From Chitinophagaceae bacterium (GTDB lineage: Bacteria > Bacteroidota > Bacteroidia > Chitinophagales > Chitinophagaceae): a stretch of 64,000 nucleotides of DNA. Positions 7,802 to 18,100 of this stretch are shown here, piece by piece. Numbering within the stretch: position 1 is the stretch's first letter; every line of letters starts with the position of its first letter. A program made the translations under genes and the position numbers. The notes below the pieces were generated by a model. That model searched no databases and was not told the origin of the DNA. It saw only the letters and a program-made list of their open reading frames with translations. The stretch covers positions 248,001 to 312,000 of the forward strand of contig JAMLGT010000001.1 in assembly GCA_023957755.1 (NCBI GenBank), given 5' to 3'.

Positions 7802-10453
7802 ATGAAGAAGTACTTATTTATTTCATTTATGTGGGTTTGTAACCATTTGCAGGCACAGACTCTACCGACGTACAAAAACCCAAAACTGTCACCTGATGTA
7901 AGAGCCAGGGATCTCGTTATGAGAATGACACCGGAAGAGAAATTCTGGCAATTATTTATGTGCCCGGGAGATACGACACTGTTGCAGGATACGCTGGCGC
8001 AGCATGGATTATTCGGTTTGCAGGTGAGCGCATCCTCGCAGGGTGGTGGTGGGCAAATGCTGAATTATAACACTACTGATGATGCGTGGGCGCTTGCCCG
8101 AAAAATCAATTCACTGCAACGATACTTTGTAGAGAAGACAAGGTTGGGAATCCCTGCCATTATGTTCGATGAAGCATTGCATGGGTTGGTGCGTGCCGGC
8201 AGTACCGCTTTCCCACAGGCTATTGGACTGGCGGCGACATTCGATACAGCGTTAATGCACAGGGTAGCCTCTGACATTGCGGATGAGGTAAAAGCGCGAG
8301 GTATCCGGCAGATTCTCTCGCCGGTAGTGAATATAGCCGGAGACCAGCGATGGGGCCGCGTGGAAGAAAGTTATGGCGAAGATCCGGTACTCACGTCGGC
8401 TATGGGGATAGCCTTCATCAGTGCCTTTGAAAAGAAAAATATCATTACCACTCCCAAACATTTTATAGCAAATGTGGGTGATGGCGGGCGCGATAGCTAT
8501 CCGATTTATTATAGTGAAAGGTTGCTGGACGAAATTTATTTTCCCCCATTCAAAGCGGTAATCAAAGAAGCCGGGGCCCGGTCGGTGATGACGGCCTATA
8601 ATTCGCTGAATGGAATTCCGAGCTCCTCTAACCACTGGTTGTTGCAACAAAAATTAAAGAACGAATGGGGATTTAAAGGCTTTGTAATTTCTGATGCAAA
8701 TGCAGTAGGTGGCGATGTGGTACTGCACCATACCGCAAAAGATTATGCTGATGCAGGGGATAAGGCTATCGGGAACGGACTGGATGTGATCTTTCAAACA
8801 GATATAAATCATTACAGGCTTTTTATGCCCGCTTTCCTGGATGGCAGGATAGATACTGCAAGGATTAATGATGCGGTATTCAGGGTGCTCAGGGCTAAGT
8901 TTGAGCTGGGACTTTTTGAACATCCTTACGTAGATATCACTTCCACTAGCCGGCTGAATAACAGCGCAGCCCACAAGCAAACTGCTTTGCAGGCAGCGCT
9001 GGAGTCGGTGGTGTTATTGAAGAATGCACACAATACGTTGCCCCTGAAGAAAAATATCCGCAGTATCGCTGTGATTGGTGAAGATGCCATAGCAGCAAGG
9101 CTGGGCGGATATAGCGGGCCGGGAAATGGAGTGGTGAATATTTTGGAAGGCATCAGGGCAAGAGCCGGCAGGGATATAAAAGTAGATTATGCCGAAGGGG
9201 CTGCCGTATTACAAAAGGATTTTGAAGTAGTGGCCACCGAATACCTGACAAGTCTGAAAGGTACACATGGATTGACAGGCACTTATTACAACAACATTAC
9301 CTTCAGTGGCCAGCCTGCAGTAGAAAGAACAGATGAAGTTGTCGATTTCCTTTGGACACTGTCGCTGCCTGACGAAAAGATCAGTACGAATTTTTATTCA
9401 GTAAGATGGAGTGGAAAAATTAAAAGCCCCCGAACGGGAAACTTTAAAATTGGACTTGAAGGGAACGACGGATACCGATTGTATCTTGGTAACAAATTGA
9501 TTGCAGATCGGCGAGGTAAACAAAGCTATCACACGACAGTGACCGATTACTATTTCGAAAAGGATAAGCAATATGATATCAGGATAGAGTTTTATGAGCC
9601 TGTAGGCAATGCGAGGATAAAGCTTGTGTGGAATGTAAATATCGCAAACAACTGGGAGCAGAAGATTCAACATGCGGTCCGCATCGCAAAGCAGTCAGAT
9701 GTAGCTGTAATTGTAGCAGGTATTCATGAGGGTGAATTTCAGGACAGGGGAATTTTATCATTGCCCGGACATCAGGAAGCGCTTATCACCGCTGTAGCTG
9801 AAACGGGGAAGCCGGTTGTAGTTTTATTAGTCGGAGGAAGCGCAATTACCATGAATAACTGGCTTGATAAAGTGGATGCCGTAGCTGATATATGGTATCC
9901 CGGCGAGGAAGGAGGTAATGCAGTGGCTCAAATTCTGTTTGGCGATTACAATCCTGCCGGACGCCTGCCTGTCACTTTTCCGGTCAGCGAAGGGCAGTTG
10001 CCCCTGGTATATAACCATGCCCCCACAGGCAGAGGAGACGATTATTATAATCTGACCGGGCTGCCGCTTTTTCCATTTGGGTACGGGTTGAGTTATACTA
10101 CTTTTTCCTATAAGAACCTTGAGTTCGGAAAGGATACGATTAGCATTAAAGACACTGTGTGGGTACATTGTACAGTTGCCAATACCGGAGGGATGGATGG
10201 GGATGAGGTGGTACAGCTGTATGTGCATCAGCAGTTGGCATCAATAGCCCGGCCTGTGATGCAGTTAAAATGTTTTCAGCGAGTTCACCTGAAGGCAGGT
10301 GAATCAAAGAAAGTGTCATTTCTTATTAAACCAGAGATGTTGAGTATGCCGGATAAACATTTAGTGCCGGTGGTTGAACCGGGTAATTTTGATATTATGC
10401 TGGGTACTTCTTCGAGAGATATCAGGTTAAGGGGTGTTTTGAAAGTAGAATGA
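7802..10453 (+). CDS. Glycoside hydrolase family 3 enzyme with PA14 insert
   Basis: The ATG at 7802 gives 883 residues with a signal peptide ending in LQAQ; an upstream TTG is open but would bury the signal. The N-terminal GH3 barrel carries DEALHGL, WGRVEESYGEDP, KHFIAN and the nucleophile in VISDANA (Asp about 298). The C-terminal GH3 domain is interrupted by a PA14 domain (about residues 485-610; GTYYNN, GNDGYRLYL, FYEPVGNARIKLVW) and is followed by a fibronectin-III-like cap (NTGGMDGDEVVQLYV). The layout is that of periplasmic beta-glucosidases and beta-xylosidases that process plant oligosaccharides. Specificity cannot be fixed from sequence. No SusCD pair is nearby. Confidence 0.93.
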   Translation: MKKYLFISFMWVCNHLQAQTLPTYKNPKLSPDVRARDLVMRMTPEEKFWQLFMCPGDTTLLQDTLAQHGLFGLQVSASSQGGGGQMLNYNTTDDAWALARKINSLQRYFVEKTRLGIPAIMFDEALHGLVRAGSTAFPQAIGLAATFDTALMHRVASDIADEVKARGIRQILSPVVNIAGDQRWGRVEESYGEDPVLTSAMGIAFISAFEKKNIITTPKHFIANVGDGGRDSYPIYYSERLLDEIYFPPFKAVIKEAGARSVMTAYNSLNGIPSSSNHWLLQQKLKNEWGFKGFVISDANAVGGDVVLHHTAKDYADAGDKAIGNGLDVIFQTDINHYRLFMPAFLDGRIDTARINDAVFRVLRAKFELGLFEHPYVDITSTSRLNNSAAHKQTALQAALESVVLLKNAHNTLPLKKNIRSIAVIGEDAIAARLGGYSGPGNGVVNILEGIRARAGRDIKVDYAEGAAVLQKDFEVVATEYLTSLKGTHGLTGTYYNNITFSGQPAVERTDEVVDFLWTLSLPDEKISTNFYSVRWSGKIKSPRTGNFKIGLEGNDGYRLYLGNKLIADRRGKQSYHTTVTDYYFEKDKQYDIRIEFYEPVGNARIKLVWNVNIANNWEQKIQHAVRIAKQSDVAVIVAGIHEGEFQDRGILSLPGHQEALITAVAETGKPVVVLLVGGSAITMNNWLDKVDAVADIWYPGEEGGNAVAQILFGDYNPAGRLPVTFPVSEGQLPLVYNHAPTGRGDDYYNLTGLPLFPFGYGLSYTTFSYKNLEFGKDTISIKDTVWVHCTVANTGGMDGDEVVQLYVHQQLASIARPVMQLKCFQRVHLKAGESKKVSFLIKPEMLSMPDKHLVPVVEPGNFDIMLGTSSRDIRLRGVLKVE

Positions 10454-10488
10454 CCGGCGTTTTTCAGCAGTGGTAGTCAGCAGTAAAA

Positions 10489-10518
10489 AAATAGTTGGGA
10501 CGGCTGCCCCAACTATTT
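10489..10518 (-). terminator. Intrinsic terminator between convergent GH3 and serine hydrolase genes
   Basis: A perfect 11-bp inverted repeat (arms AAATAGTTGGG and CCCAACTATTT) with an 8-base loop. On the minus strand the hairpin is followed by a run of seven T, so it ends the serine hydrolase transcript; it may also stop GH3 read-through. Confidence 0.8.
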
Positions 10519-10579
10519 CCTACTTGCACTATTAAGGTATTACCTGTTTCTGAATACTGCCTGTAAATCGGCGGGTTCC

Positions 10580-12712
10580 TTATTTCTTAATTAAGAGTTT
10601 TTCTGTTTGAGAAATGCCTGCTTTATTGGTTACCCTTAAGATGTATGTGCCGTTTTGAAGTGTAGATACATTCAGGGTCTCCTCTCTTTGATTAATGGCT
10701 TTTGAAAGTAAGACTCTACCTGCAAGGTCAGTAATTTGCACCCTTACCATATCCTCGCCCTTTATTTTCACCCACGAACTGGTTGGGTTTGGAGTGAGGC
10801 TAAAGGTTTGCCTGCTGCTGATATTGAGCGTTATGACAGGTGAATATTCAAAACTGCCATCCTTATCAGTCATCTTCAGTCTGTAGAATAATTTGGGCGG
10901 GAAACTACCGTTAAGCTGGTCGGTATAACTGTAAGAGTGGGTTGTGGATGTGTTTCCACTGGCAGCCACTTTTCCTGCCTCGTCAAATCGAGTACCGTCT
11001 TCACTTCTCTCAATTATGAAAGCTGAAGAATTAATTTCATTAGCCGTTTTCCAGTGAAGGTTTGCCGCATTGTCTGAATAGGTGCCGTTGAATGAAATCA
11101 GTTTTACAGGCACTGCACCGGGTGTAGCCATCCCGACAGGGTTGTCTCCCAGGACATATAGTGAGTTATTTCCCGTTTCGGCGCTGTTGTTAAATTCTAC
11201 CACTCTGAAATAATAGTTCTTCCCTGCTTCAAGCCCTGTCACATTTACCGTGTTACCAGACCCGTTATATACCACTTTTACCTCTCCTCCCAGCACAGGA
11301 GCCGCGCCGTAATCAGCATTAGCAGCGTAATTGGTGCCATCCAGTGGGAAAGAATCGACGGCGCCGTCAGCTTTTACCAAAAGGAGCCTGGAAGAGCCAT
11401 TCCCGTTTGTCCAGTTTACTGTAACTGAAGTAGGGGTAAGGTTGGTGAAATTGAGGTCTGAAGCATTTTGGGTAGGCGCCAGCATAAGATCCCATGTAGG
11501 CCAGGTGCTTACACTTGCAACGATGTTCCACCCCAAGTTGTCCAGGGCTGTAAAATTGCTTAATGAGGAGTTGGTGACGATGAACCAGATATACCCATTG
11601 GCCGATCTCACCACCTCGGATGCTGTGCCCGGAATGGAACCTGTATGCCACCAGTTGTTATATGCGTTTACCGACCACCCTTTGGCATAGTTGGCGTTTA
11701 CTGCGGAGGGAGTTGTCATTACTGAAATGGTAGCCGGCGTTAAAATATCGGGTTTCGTAGCGAAACCATCCACTGCAGCAACAAGTTTTACAAAATCGCT
11801 TGCGGTAGTAATCCATCCACCGTGCGCACTCATTGCGTGTACATTCATTCCTCCATACGTCCAGGGTAGTTGTTCGCCCGTTCCATAAACTGAAAGATTG
11901 GTATATCCGCCGGTGTTGACATATTCCACTTCGCGTTCCATCTTTTCGCTCAATAGATTGTTGCCTACGTGCATATCGTATATACCTAAAGGAGCCAGTA
12001 TTTGTGTCTTGACATATTCTTCGTAGCTCATGCCCGAAAGCTCTTCAATGATAGCTCCGAGAGCCAGGTAACCAATATTGGAGTATGCGTATTTAGAACC
12101 CGGATCAAAATTCAGTCCCTTTTGCAAGAGGTATTTTACCAGATAATTTTCAGAAACAGGATTTGATGTTCCCAGTTCCAATGCCACAGTCAACGGATTA
12201 TTGATTGGATCGCATCCGGAGAAATAGTATGGATAGGGCGGCGTTGGGTTGGGGTTACAATTGACACTTCTGTCCCATCCGGCTGTGTGTTCCAGCAGTT
12301 GCTGAACTGTCATGTCATAGACTCTTGTATCAGTGATGGTGGAAGTTGAAATTACCGGAGCGTCTTCCAGAATACCGCCGGGCCCAAAAACCTTTGAAGA
12401 CATACTAAGTTTGCCTTCCTGCAGGAGTTTCATTATGGCTATGGCTGTTATTTGTTTGGAGCAACTGGCAATCCTGAAAAGGCTATGGGGCTGCACGGCA
12501 ATTGTCTTGGACAAATTCTGGTACCCAAAACTACGCGAATAAACAATTTTGCCATCTTTAGCCATGGCAATAGATAGGCCTGTGACATTGTAATTAGTCA
12601 TAAAAGTTTTTACAAGGTTATCCGCAGTAGTCATTTGCGGAACCGGAATACCGGTTTGTGCATTGGCAGAAATTGTGAACAGGCTGACGAGTGTGTAAAT
12701 TATGGACCTCAT
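10580..12712 (-). CDS. T9SS-exported beta-lactamase-fold serine hydrolase with fibronectin-like domain
   Basis: A 710-residue multidomain protein: signal peptide (SANAQ), a class C beta-lactamase/D-aminopeptidase-type domain to about residue 395, a fibronectin-III-like domain (ATDLNFTN..., SVTVNWTNGNG), a second beta domain (LHWKTANEINSSAF), and a C-terminal type IX secretion sorting domain (LTPNPTSSW, NGTYILRV, ending EKLLIKK). Catalytic motifs are SCSK (SxxK, residues about 82-85), YSN in YAYSNIGY, and WWHTGS with the HTG triad. It would act outside the cell on a peptide or ester; a true antibiotic-destroying lactamase is less likely given its length and secretion mode. No T9SS machinery gene is in this window. 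Confidence 0.92.
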   Translation of the reverse strand: MRSIIYTLVSLFTISANAQTGIPVPQMTTADNLVKTFMTNYNVTGLSIAMAKDGKIVYSRSFGYQNLSKTIAVQPHSLFRIASCSKQITAIAIMKLLQEGKLSMSSKVFGPGGILEDAPVISTSTITDTRVYDMTVQQLLEHTAGWDRSVNCNPNPTPPYPYYFSGCDPINNPLTVALELGTSNPVSENYLVKYLLQKGLNFDPGSKYAYSNIGYLALGAIIEELSGMSYEEYVKTQILAPLGIYDMHVGNNLLSEKMEREVEYVNTGGYTNLSVYGTGEQLPWTYGGMNVHAMSAHGGWITTASDFVKLVAAVDGFATKPDILTPATISVMTTPSAVNANYAKGWSVNAYNNWWHTGSIPGTASEVVRSANGYIWFIVTNSSLSNFTALDNLGWNIVASVSTWPTWDLMLAPTQNASDLNFTNLTPTSVTVNWTNGNGSSRLLLVKADGAVDSFPLDGTNYAANADYGAAPVLGGEVKVVYNGSGNTVNVTGLEAGKNYYFRVVEFNNSAETGNNSLYVLGDNPVGMATPGAVPVKLISFNGTYSDNAANLHWKTANEINSSAFIIERSEDGTRFDEAGKVAASGNTSTTHSYSYTDQLNGSFPPKLFYRLKMTDKDGSFEYSPVITLNISSRQTFSLTPNPTSSWVKIKGEDMVRVQITDLAGRVLLSKAINQREETLNVSTLQNGTYILRVTNKAGISQTEKLLIKK

Positions 12713-13243
12713 AATTGTTGAGTTTTATTATAGATTATTTATCGTAAGAAATGAGAAATGTCACCGCTGGCACTTAATTTTTTAGATTAACAATTTTGCA
12801 AATAAGTTAGCCAGCTTTTAAATGGGAAATATTGGAAGAAGTGCGCCGCCGATCAGGATCGTAGCGGGATTAAAAATAAAACATGTTTGTAATATAACAA
12901 TCAATTGAAGGCTGTTATTTCGAAAAAAATCTCCGGCCTGGCCGGCTGGTTTCCTTTTGATCAAAGCCCTTCCTTTTGATCAAAGTCCTGCAATTGGAAG
13001 GGGCAATCATAAAAAAATGTGATTAACTAAGGGTAGCTTAGGAGGTTATTTTAGAAAGCTGATTTTCAATTAGTTAATTAAGGTGTAGGGGGGTATACCG
13101 CTTCTAATTTTAGAAGCCTTAGCTCGTAGCATAAATTAAGTCTCGAATACAGACAGAGTAAATATAGGACTAGTAGTTCGGGATTTGCTTTCGCAATAAG
13201 CTCTTAAAAGTTTAACCAGAACTACCGTTCATAGTTTGTCCTA
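12713..13243. other. Intergenic region with tandem TTTGATCAAA sites and inverted repeat
   Basis: No gene is visible here. A 19-bp unit beginning TTCCTTTTGATCAAAG occurs twice head to tail (12951-12969 and 12970-12988), each with the palindrome TTTGATCAAA at its centre. A second perfect inverted repeat, arms GCTTCTAA and TTAGAAGC with a TT spacer, lies at 13100-13117. Both could be protein-binding sites for the flanking minus-strand hydrolase or an RNA structure after the DUF2971 gene. Confidence 0.5.
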
Positions 13244-14332
13244 CTATTGTTTTGGATTAAACACTCTTGCGAGAGGAGATAATTCTACGTCAATTTTCTG
13301 TTTATTCTTCTTATTAAAACCGTCAGACAGGGATTCCTGGATAATTTCAAAGTCTTTTTCTTGTCTATAACCAATAATTAATTTATCGATTACTGCTATT
13401 GGCTCATTTAGAGTAGCTTCCTCTAACCATTTTGAATTCCAAATATTAGGTTTTGCTTTGAAGATTTGGTCCTTAGTTTTTTCTTTGATACATTTTAGGT
13501 TTGCTTCAGTTTTAATATATAACTTGTCAAAGTAAGTTTTTTCATTCCGGTTGTTTAAAACAAAGGAATGTTGATCAAAAGATTCATGAAATCGCAAAAA
13601 ACGAACCTCATTCTCAATTGCATATAAACCATTCTTGTGAAACCCTAAAAAAACCCCTATCCATTCTGGTATTTTTCCTTGCCTTCCGAAAGGATTTGAT
13701 AATAAGTTCACTTTTTCTTTATTTTTTTTGATGAACTTATCATGATTTTCCCTGAATAGCGAAAACTTTTTCAAATACTTCTCATCAGTAGTATTAATCA
13801 AGTTATTTTTTCCATAGTGAATCTTGCTAAGGTAATTGCTTCTCCATCCTTTCGTAGGCGAACTAAAGTGAAATACTATACCAACACCTAAACCGTTGTC
13901 TCCATATAATCTCCACGAATCAAAATTATCTCCATTTTTAGAATAGTCACAAAAGGAAATACAGAATATCTGATCCTTTAAATCTTTTAGTTCATCTTTT
14001 TCATACGTTCCTAAAATTTCATTTCCCGCATAAAGTAATTCCTGAGGATCATCTAAATATTGGAGGCTGTTCATCCGGAAAAAACCGTCATTGATAATAT
14101 TTACGGTATTTCTAAAGGAAGTGTAATGAATAAATTTATCAGCATTTGGATAATAATAATCACTTCCTTCAAAATCACTGAATGTTTCTGGGATGCGGAA
14201 AGAAACTTTCGGAGCAGATACACTATCATCACTCCAAGAAACTCTTTCAAAGTGTTTAATAAATGGAAAAGAAGGTCTGACAACTTCTTCCAAATATTCA
14301 GTTTCTAACTCTTTAATTAATTCTTTATACAT
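13244..14332 (-). CDS. DUF2971-family protein
   Basis: A 362-residue soluble protein without signal or membrane segment. The N-terminal part has the pattern typical of DUF2971: HYTSFRNTVNIINDG, RMNSLQYLDDPQEL and FCISFCDYSKNGDNFDSWRLYGDNGLGVGIVF, followed by a charged helical C-terminus. The biochemical role of the family is not settled; members often occur in variable islands and some have been linked to phage defence, which is only an inference here. The gene is AT-rich compared with its neighbours and stands alone, next to the tandem repeat array on its 5' side, which fits acquisition. Confidence 0.75.
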   Translation of the reverse strand: MYKELIKELETEYLEEVVRPSFPFIKHFERVSWSDDSVSAPKVSFRIPETFSDFEGSDYYYPNADKFIHYTSFRNTVNIINDGFFRMNSLQYLDDPQELLYAGNEILGTYEKDELKDLKDQIFCISFCDYSKNGDNFDSWRLYGDNGLGVGIVFHFSSPTKGWRSNYLSKIHYGKNNLINTTDEKYLKKFSLFRENHDKFIKKNKEKVNLLSNPFGRQGKIPEWIGVFLGFHKNGLYAIENEVRFLRFHESFDQHSFVLNNRNEKTYFDKLYIKTEANLKCIKEKTKDQIFKAKPNIWNSKWLEEATLNEPIAVIDKLIIGYRQEKDFEIIQESLSDGFNKKNKQKIDVELSPLARVFNPKQ

Positions 14333-14450
14333 CTGTACTATTTCATAATTCCAAAATATGGCTATTCGCCATGTGTACTAAATTACATTTATATTTTTTG
14401 GCCAAGAAAATATTAGTTACTAAACCAACATTGGGTACCTTATAACTTCA

Positions 14451-15083
14451 GCCACGAAGACACCAAGTCGCTAAGCCCCGATAGCTATCGGGACACTAAG
14501 TTTTTTCTTTGTGCTGCTTCGTGTCTTTGCGCCTTTGTGGCAGAAGAAGTAAGATGATAGCCACGAAGACAAGAAGGCACTAAGCCCCGATAGCTATCGG
14601 AACACTAAGTTTTTACTTTGTGTCGCTTTGTGTCTTTGTGCCTTAGTGGCAAGAGAAGTAAGAAGTTAGCCACGAGGACACCAAGGCACTAAGCCCCGAT
14701 AGCTATCGGGACACTAAGGTTTTTCTTTGTGTCGCTTTGTGTCTTAGTGCCTTAGTGGCAAGAGTGAAAGATGTTAGCCACGAGGACACCAAGGCACTAA
14801 GCCCCGATAGCTATCGGGACACTAAGGTTTTTCTTTGTGTCGCTTCGTGTCTTAGTGCCTTAGTGGCAAGAGTGAAAGATGTTAGCCACGAAGACACCAA
14901 GGCACTAAGCCCCGATAGCTATCGGGACACTAAGATTTTCCTTTGTGCCGCTTTGAGTCTTAGTGCCTTTGTGGCAAGAGTGAAAGATAATAGCCACGAA
15001 GACACCAAGTCGCTAAGCCCCGATAGCTATCGGGACACTAAGTTTTTTCTTTGTGCCGCTTTGTGTCTTTGTGCCTTAGTGGC
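14451..15083. repeat. Tandem array, six copies of a ~108-bp self-complementary unit
   Basis: Units start at 14451, 14560, 14669, 14777, 14885 and 14993, so the period is 109, 109, 108, 108, 108, and the last unit ends at 15083 without its spacer. Each 91-bp core opens with GCCACGAAGACACCAAG and closes with CTTAGTGCCTTAGTGGC or a close variant; the ends are partly complementary, giving a long imperfect stem. Inside each core is the 16-bp palindrome with half-site CCCGATAG (one base changed in the second unit). A variable 17-18-base purine-rich spacer separates cores. Frames remain open through the array only because 108 is a multiple of three. Confidence 0.95.
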
Positions 15084-15109
15084 AAAAAAAGTTGATTCCC
15101 GCCCCTTCT

Positions 15110-15160
15110 AAAAAAGAAAAAACACCCAATCTGAAGTATGAAATCATTGATTGAGTGTTT
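15110..15160 (-). terminator. Intrinsic terminator of the RND efflux operon
   Basis: Stem arms at 15120-15131 and 15149-15160 (12 bp, one mismatch) are followed on the minus strand by a T-rich run (15110-15120). It lies 34 bases after the pump gene stop codon and separates the operon from the tandem repeat array. Confidence 0.75.
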
Positions 15161-15193
15161 CTAACGAACTCCTATGCGGGCATTTTTTTATTC

Positions 15194-18100
15194 TTACGCT
15201 ACAGCCTCCTTTAACTGTAAAGCAGCCTTCCTTTCTTTCCTTGCTGCTTTTCTTTTTGCCAACCTCTCTTTTATGCGGTCAACGGCCAGGTAAGTAACTG
15301 GTACTATAATTAGTGTCAGAAGCATTGAACTTGTCAACCCGCCAATCAGCACCCAGGCTAATCCATTCTTCCATTCTGAACCTGCGCCGGTGGCCACAGC
15401 AATAGGAATCATTGCAATTACCATTGCAATAGTGGTCATGAGAATAGGACGGAATCGTTCCATCGTACCTTCTATCAGTGCATCATAACTGCTTTTACCT
15501 TTTTCTTTTAAATGATTGGTAAAGTCAACAATTAATATGGCATTCTTAATAACAAGTCCGACCAACATAATCAATCCCAGCATACCAAAAATACTAAGGT
15601 TGGTCATGGTTAATGCCAATGCCAGGAATGCACCAATCATTGCTACCGGTACAGAAAACATTACCACAAAAGGATACGCATAGTTATCGTATAAGGCAAC
15701 CATGATGAGATAAACCAAAATGATAGAACCCATTAATGCAATCAATAAACTGCTAAAACCTTCTGCCTGGTTTTTGACATCACCTGCCGCTGCAATATTC
15801 ACTCCTGCCGGCAAATCCATCTTGTCAAGTTTTGCCTGCACTTCATTACCTACTGTACCCACCGGGCGGCCTACTACCTGTGAAGTAATTGTTACCGTTG
15901 GTACTTTATCTTTCCGCTCCAGTGTGGTAGGTCCTGTTGAAGGTTCAATAGATGCAAACTGGCTTAGTTTTATCAAGTCACCTTTTGAGTTTTGAAAAGT
16001 GAGATTGCTTACATCGTTCATATTGCGGCGGTCAAACTGGTCAAGCTGTACCCTTATCGGATATTCCTCATCACCCACTAAGAATTTGCTATTATCGTTT
16101 CCCGCAAATGCATTTTGCATGGTGGCGCCTACCACATCCAGCGACAAGTTCAATTCTGCCAGTTTATCCCTGTCCACCTTAATCGCAATCTCAGGACTAC
16201 CGCCTTCCATTGATGCCTTTATTTCTGATGTACCCGGTACGCTTTCCATTATGGATTTGACTTTTTCACCAACCGCCAGGATGGTATCTAAGTTAGCGCC
16301 CTGTACTTCAAATTGGATGGGAGCTGTAGCGCTTCCTGAAATCATACTAACAGGCGATGCAGTGATTTTTGCGCCCGGTATGGTTTCCTGAATTTTTAAT
16401 TTTGTGGTGGCAGCATATTCGCTTGACGACATAGACCGTTTTTCACTCGGAACCAGTTTTACATTTATCTGAGCAAAATAAGCGCTGGTAGCAGCACTGC
16501 TTCTACCGGATGACGCACCTACGGTAGTAAATACATTGGTCACATTGGGGTCGCTCAGGAGTTGTTTTTCAATTTTCTGCGTAAGAAAATTGGTTTGTGT
16601 CAAAGGTGTTTCTTTTGGCATTTCAGCCTGTATCTGAAACTCGCCATTATCCCCGCTGGATGCAAACTCTACCCCTATCATACCGCTACCCAACAAAGTA
16701 AATGATGCAATTACTAATGCCATGATCGCGGTAAATGTAATGCGCTTGTGATGCAGGGACCATTGGAGGATGTTTCTGAAAAAATTCTGGAACGATTTAA
16801 TCACATTTTCAAACCAGATCAATGGTTTGTCAGTTATCTTTTTAGGGTTCAGGTGCGAGAGCTTTGTAAAGCGGCTTGCCAGCCAGGGGGTTAATGTAAA
16901 TGATACCAGCCAACTGATTAAAGTAGCAGCCACCACCACTACAGAGAACTGGAATAACAAATCAGAAATAATTCCTTTCACAAAAACGATAGGTAAAAAT
17001 ACTGCCACAATCACCAATGTAATAGACGTAACAGAGATGCCGATCTCTTTCCACGTATCCACTGCCGCATCCCAGGCAGAACTACCCTGTTCCATTCGCA
17101 GATGAATATTTTCCAACACCACAATACTGTCATCCACAAGGATACCGATAACCAATGACAAACCCAGTAAACTCATCAGGTTTAAAGAGAATCCGAATGC
17201 CGCCATCACGGCAAATGTGGAAACGATTGATACGGGCACCGCTATCATTACAATGAGGGCATTCCTGATATTATGCAGGAAGAACAGCATAATCACCGCC
17301 ACCAGTATCACAGCAATAATCAAATCATGAATCACAGAATTAGCAGCTTCTTTGGTGAAATCTGCACTATCATTTGCAATATTAAAGTGCACGTTGGATG
17401 CACTGTACTGCTTCTCTATTTGCGATAATTTCTCCTTCACCTCATTACTGATTCCCACCGTATTGCCTTCTTTTGTTTTTATGATAGAAATACCTATAGA
17501 GGGGATGCCGTTAACCCTTGTTAAAGTAGTGGCATCTTCCTTTGAATCGTATATGTCAGCCACATCTTTAAGCAATACCTGGCTACCGTCAGCAGCAGTA
17601 GATACAGCAAGGTTGATCAGTTCATTTAGACTAGTCAGCTTCCCGCTCAGTCGGATAGATACATCCTGCTGCGTATTTTTGATACTGCCCGTAGGGAAAT
17701 TCAGGTTCGCGTTGGCAATGGCGTTTGATACCTGCAAAATAGAAATGTTATAGAATTTCAGTTTATCATTTTTCACATTAATCTTAATCTCACGTTTTTC
17801 ACCTCCGGTGATATCTACTTTAGCCACACCATCAATACGGCCCAATTCCGGTTTAATTGTTTTATCTAATAAATCAGTGAACTCGCGTTCATCCATGTCT
17901 GAGGAGGCACCAATACGCATGATTGGCAATTCATCCAGAGAGAATTTACCGAGGCTCGGATCTTTGGCTGCTGCCGGCAAATCTGATTTAATGGTATTTA
18001 CCTTGCGTTGTGCATCCTGTAAAGCGAGGTCCACATCGGTTCCATATTTCAGACTTACAGTGACAACTGACACGCCTTCCTGGGATATGGACTGTGAATA

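Noticed and set aside
14451-15083. CRISPR array
   Set aside because: The repeat unit is about 91 bp with near-identical short spacers and an internal palindrome; no cas genes are present.
14737-15111. 124-codon frame with a 36-residue period inside the tandem array
   Set aside because: It stays open only because the repeat is 108 bases long; the frame has no start context or family match and the other frames behave similarly.
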